Source of the DNA: Chloroflexota bacterium | GTDB lineage: Bacteria; Chloroflexota; Dehalococcoidia; SAR202; UBA11138 | Length of the DNA: 9,042 nt | Direction of reading: 5' to 3' | NCBI GenBank assembly: GCA_022561955.1 | Contig: JADFQF010000037.1 | Coordinates: 1 to 9,042, forward strand | In this document: in pieces, positions 7,795-9,042 of the stretch | Layout: each line of letters begins with the position of its first letter | How positions within the stretch are numbered: the stretch's first letter is position 1 | Position numbers and translations under genes: made by a program | The notes under the pieces: generated by a model | Seen by the model: the letters and a program-made list of their open reading frames with translations, nothing else | Told to the model about the DNA's origin: nothing | Databases searched by the model: none

Positions 7795-8727
7795 ATGGAC
7801 ATAATCTGGGGTACGAAAGCCGCGGCAAGCGACGCGTGGGCAGGCACTGTCCTCGGCGCGCTCATCAGCCCGGGCCACCGAAGAATCACCCATCTGCTGA
7901 TTCGACAGGGCCTCGTATTCAGACGCCGTATCGCCATTCCCATAGACAAGGCGGCTCGCAGCGACGCCGATGCCGTATATTTCGACATGGCTTCATCTGA
8001 AATGCGTGCAATGCGGTCGGAGGATGTCTCGGACCTCTCGTTGAGTCGTAGGACCCGGGTCGAGTTCCACGGCGGCAGGAGACCCCACGTGAAGGGGATT
8101 CGCATTTCCGATGAGGACGGGGGCCTGACCCACCTGGTGCTCAGCGGTTTGATTGGAGAGGACCGTCTCCTTCTTTCGCTTCGAGGGGTTGGCGAGCTAG
8201 ATGGGGACATTGTCGCCATTAACGACGACGCCCTGGAGCCCGACGACCTGCCTTCCTACCGGCGGGACATGGATATCAAAAGCGACGCGTGGGAGGCACT
8301 ATACGCCTCTGGATACGTCTCGCCGACGGACCTGCATGGTATCGAGATCGCCGTGGCCGAAGGCCGGGCCATGCTTACGGGCAATGTTCGCGCACGAGAT
8401 GCGGCCGAAGACATCGGCGTCTTATTGCAAAACGTGGATGGCATCCTTTCGGTCGAAGACGGGATTGTCAGCGACAGGGAGCTCGAAATGGGCCTGACTG
8501 CGCTTCTGGCGAAAGAGCACTGGGACATCAGCGAGCGGCTGCTCGTGCACTCCCAGTTGGGCCGCATCGAAATCAGCGGACCTGCGCCCGAGGATGCCTC
8601 CATGCCTGCGATCATGCAGCTTGTGCGCTCGATGCCCGGCGTGCGGGAGGTCGAGCACAAACCGGCAACCGCGAATGCCTTCCCCGGTGTGCCCGAGCAG
8701 GAAGCATCGGAAGCGAGACCTCGGTAA
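7795..8727 (+). CDS. tandem PRC-barrel-like and tandem BON-like domain protein
   Basis: 310-residue protein without signal peptide or membrane segment. The N-terminus (1-65) resembles a PRC-barrel (PF05239): short strands with the ITHLLIRQG motif followed by RRIAIPIDKA. A second PRC-like unit (about 98-147) repeats the pattern with LTHLVLSGL and LLSLRGVGELDGDIVAI. Two BON-like segments (PF04972) follow at about 165-226 (AVAEGRAMLTGNV, then NVDGILSVEDGIV) and 230-291 (SQLGRIEISGPA, then SMPGVREVEHKP). PRC-barrels often mediate RNA or protein contacts and BON domains bind phospholipid or small ligands; this protein's role is unknown. The frame extends to ATG 7774 and GTG 7750. I chose ATG 7795 because GAAGAG precedes it and MDIIWGTK looks like a PRC start. 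It is separated from dnaK by a terminator. Its TAA stop lies within a repeat motif. Confidence 0.8.
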   Translation: MDIIWGTKAAASDAWAGTVLGALISPGHRRITHLLIRQGLVFRRRIAIPIDKAARSDADAVYFDMASSEMRAMRSEDVSDLSLSRRTRVEFHGGRRPHVKGIRISDEDGGLTHLVLSGLIGEDRLLLSLRGVGELDGDIVAINDDALEPDDLPSYRRDMDIKSDAWEALYASGYVSPTDLHGIEIAVAEGRAMLTGNVRARDAAEDIGVLLQNVDGILSVEDGIVSDRELEMGLTALLAKEHWDISERLLVHSQLGRIEISGPAPEDASMPAIMQLVRSMPGVREVEHKPATANAFPGVPEQEASEARPR

Positions 8728-8735
8728 CTATCTCA
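8724..8735. repeat. solitary copy of the MITE terminal motif
   Basis: GTAACTATCTCA here is identical to 8873-8884 in the left terminal repeat of the downstream element, in the same orientation. The copy overlaps the end of the PRC/BON gene and contributes its TAA stop (8725-8727). No matching right end follows before the next element, so it is either a relic end or an independent copy of the motif. Confidence 0.55.
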
Positions 8736-8778
8736 CGAAGATGGTTCGACGAGCTCTCCGCAGAGGCGGAACGCTCCA

Positions 8779-8838
8779 AGGAGTCGGGCACCACGAACGG
8801 AGAAGGTTCTTTCTGCCGGTTCGTCCCGTCGGACTCCT
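8779..8838. repeat. imperfect inverted repeat / hairpin
   Basis: AGGAGTC (8779-8785) pairs with GACTCCT (8832-8838), and ACGAAC (8793-8798) pairs with GTTCGT (8819-8824). Equal 7-nt unpaired sides separate the two stems, and a 20-nt loop closes the hairpin. No T run follows, so it is not a usual terminator. The symmetry suggests a structured RNA or a decayed mobile-element remnant. Confidence 0.45.
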
Positions 8839-8869
8839 GAATTCGAATGTCGCTGGACTCTCCGACTCC

Positions 8870-9018
8870 TAAGTAACTATCTCAAAAAGGAGGACGCCTT
8901 GTTCCCGCCCGCCCACCCTCTGGGTTTTTTGTTCCTGGGGGCACATCCCCCAGGCCCTCTGCCAGAGGAGGAATGCCCCCTCTGGACTCCCCCATGACCA
9001 TTTTGAGATAGTTTCTTA
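8870..9018. mobile_element. MITE-like element with TA-flanked terminal inverted repeats
   Basis: The ends are 18-bp inverted repeats with one mismatch (8870-8887 with 9001-9018, core AACTATCTCAAAA/TTTTGAGATAGTT). Each outermost dinucleotide is TA, which would be the target duplication of an IS630/Tc1-mariner type transposase, leaving a body of about 145 bp. Inside are an 8-bp perfect hairpin (CCTGGGGG 8934-8941 with CCCCCAGG 8947-8954) and a second hairpin (8962-8971 with 8976-8985). CCCTCTG occurs three times. There is no coding capacity, so it would be non-autonomous. The assignment is structural; no transposase or second full copy is visible here. Confidence 0.6.
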
Positions 9019-9042
9019 ATATGCATATCTTCGCCCGACTCC

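Larger units (their letters stand above)
8728..9042. other. gene-free right flank with repeats
   Basis: I see no credible gene between the PRC/BON stop and the window end. Short open frames here lack ribosome sites and give Arg/Cys-rich translations. The stretch holds the imperfect hairpin at 8779-8838 and the MITE-like element at 8870-9018. It also holds a 10-bp palindrome (ATATGCATAT, 9019-9028) and GCCCGACTCC at the very end, the exact inverse of GGAGTCGGGC at 8780-8789. Confidence 0.6.

Noticed and set aside
8289..8840. 183-codon plus-strand frame overlapping the end of the PRC/BON gene
   Set aside because: Its translation is Arg/Cys-rich with no motif or ribosome site, and the overlapped frame has recognisable BON-like patterns.
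8912..8930. Plus-strand terminator at the T6 run
   Set aside because: Only a 4-bp CCCA/TGGG stem precedes the T run. It lies inside the MITE-like element and is too weak to call.

Overview
The window looks like chromosomal DNA from an uncultured bacterium of the Chloroflexota, probably Dehalococcoidia/SAR202-like. This is an inference from gene content, not a phylogeny. The clues are a moderately GC-rich sequence, a lipoprotein with a long Pro/Thr/Ala linker, a DUF6282 protein, an HspR-controlled grpE-dnaK operon, a DnaK that carries the long nucleotide-domain insertion of Gram-negative-type proteins, and a PRC-barrel/BON protein.

Layout. At the left is a minus-strand lipoprotein of the PQQ-dependent glucose/sorbosone dehydrogenase family (145-1575). 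Divergent from it is a likely two-gene unit encoding a DUF423 membrane protein (1660-2079) and a VOC-fold metalloenzyme (2101-2532). This unit converges on a minus-strand DUF6282 TIM-barrel-like hydrolase (2542-3375). A 124-bp divergent spacer then leads to a small cytoplasmic sulfite-oxidase-like molybdopterin protein with a TTG start (3500-4114). Next come a minus-strand intrinsic terminator (4204-4245) and the 54-residue zinc-ribbon gene it serves (4296-4460).

The 317-bp gap 4461-4777 is the main regulatory region. Two near-consensus divergent promoters interlock there, and a HAIR-like HspR operator places one half-site in each -35 box. Rightward lies the heat-shock operon hspR-grpE-dnaK (4778-7657), which ends at a strong intrinsic terminator (7675-7708). 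Leftward lies the zinc-ribbon gene, so the sequence predicts that HspR co-regulates it with the DnaK/GrpE chaperone system. dnaJ does not follow dnaK.

After dnaK comes a protein with two PRC-barrel-like segments followed by two BON-like segments (7795-8727). The last ~315 bp hold no credible gene. They contain a roughly 145-bp MITE-like element with 18-bp terminal inverted repeats (one mismatch) flanked by TA, several hairpins, and a solitary copy of the terminal-repeat motif that supplies the stop codon of the PRC/BON gene. I see no CRISPR array, tRNA, rRNA or transposase gene. The best candidates for something undescribed are the shared HspR switch over the zinc-ribbon gene and the small TA-flanked repeat element.
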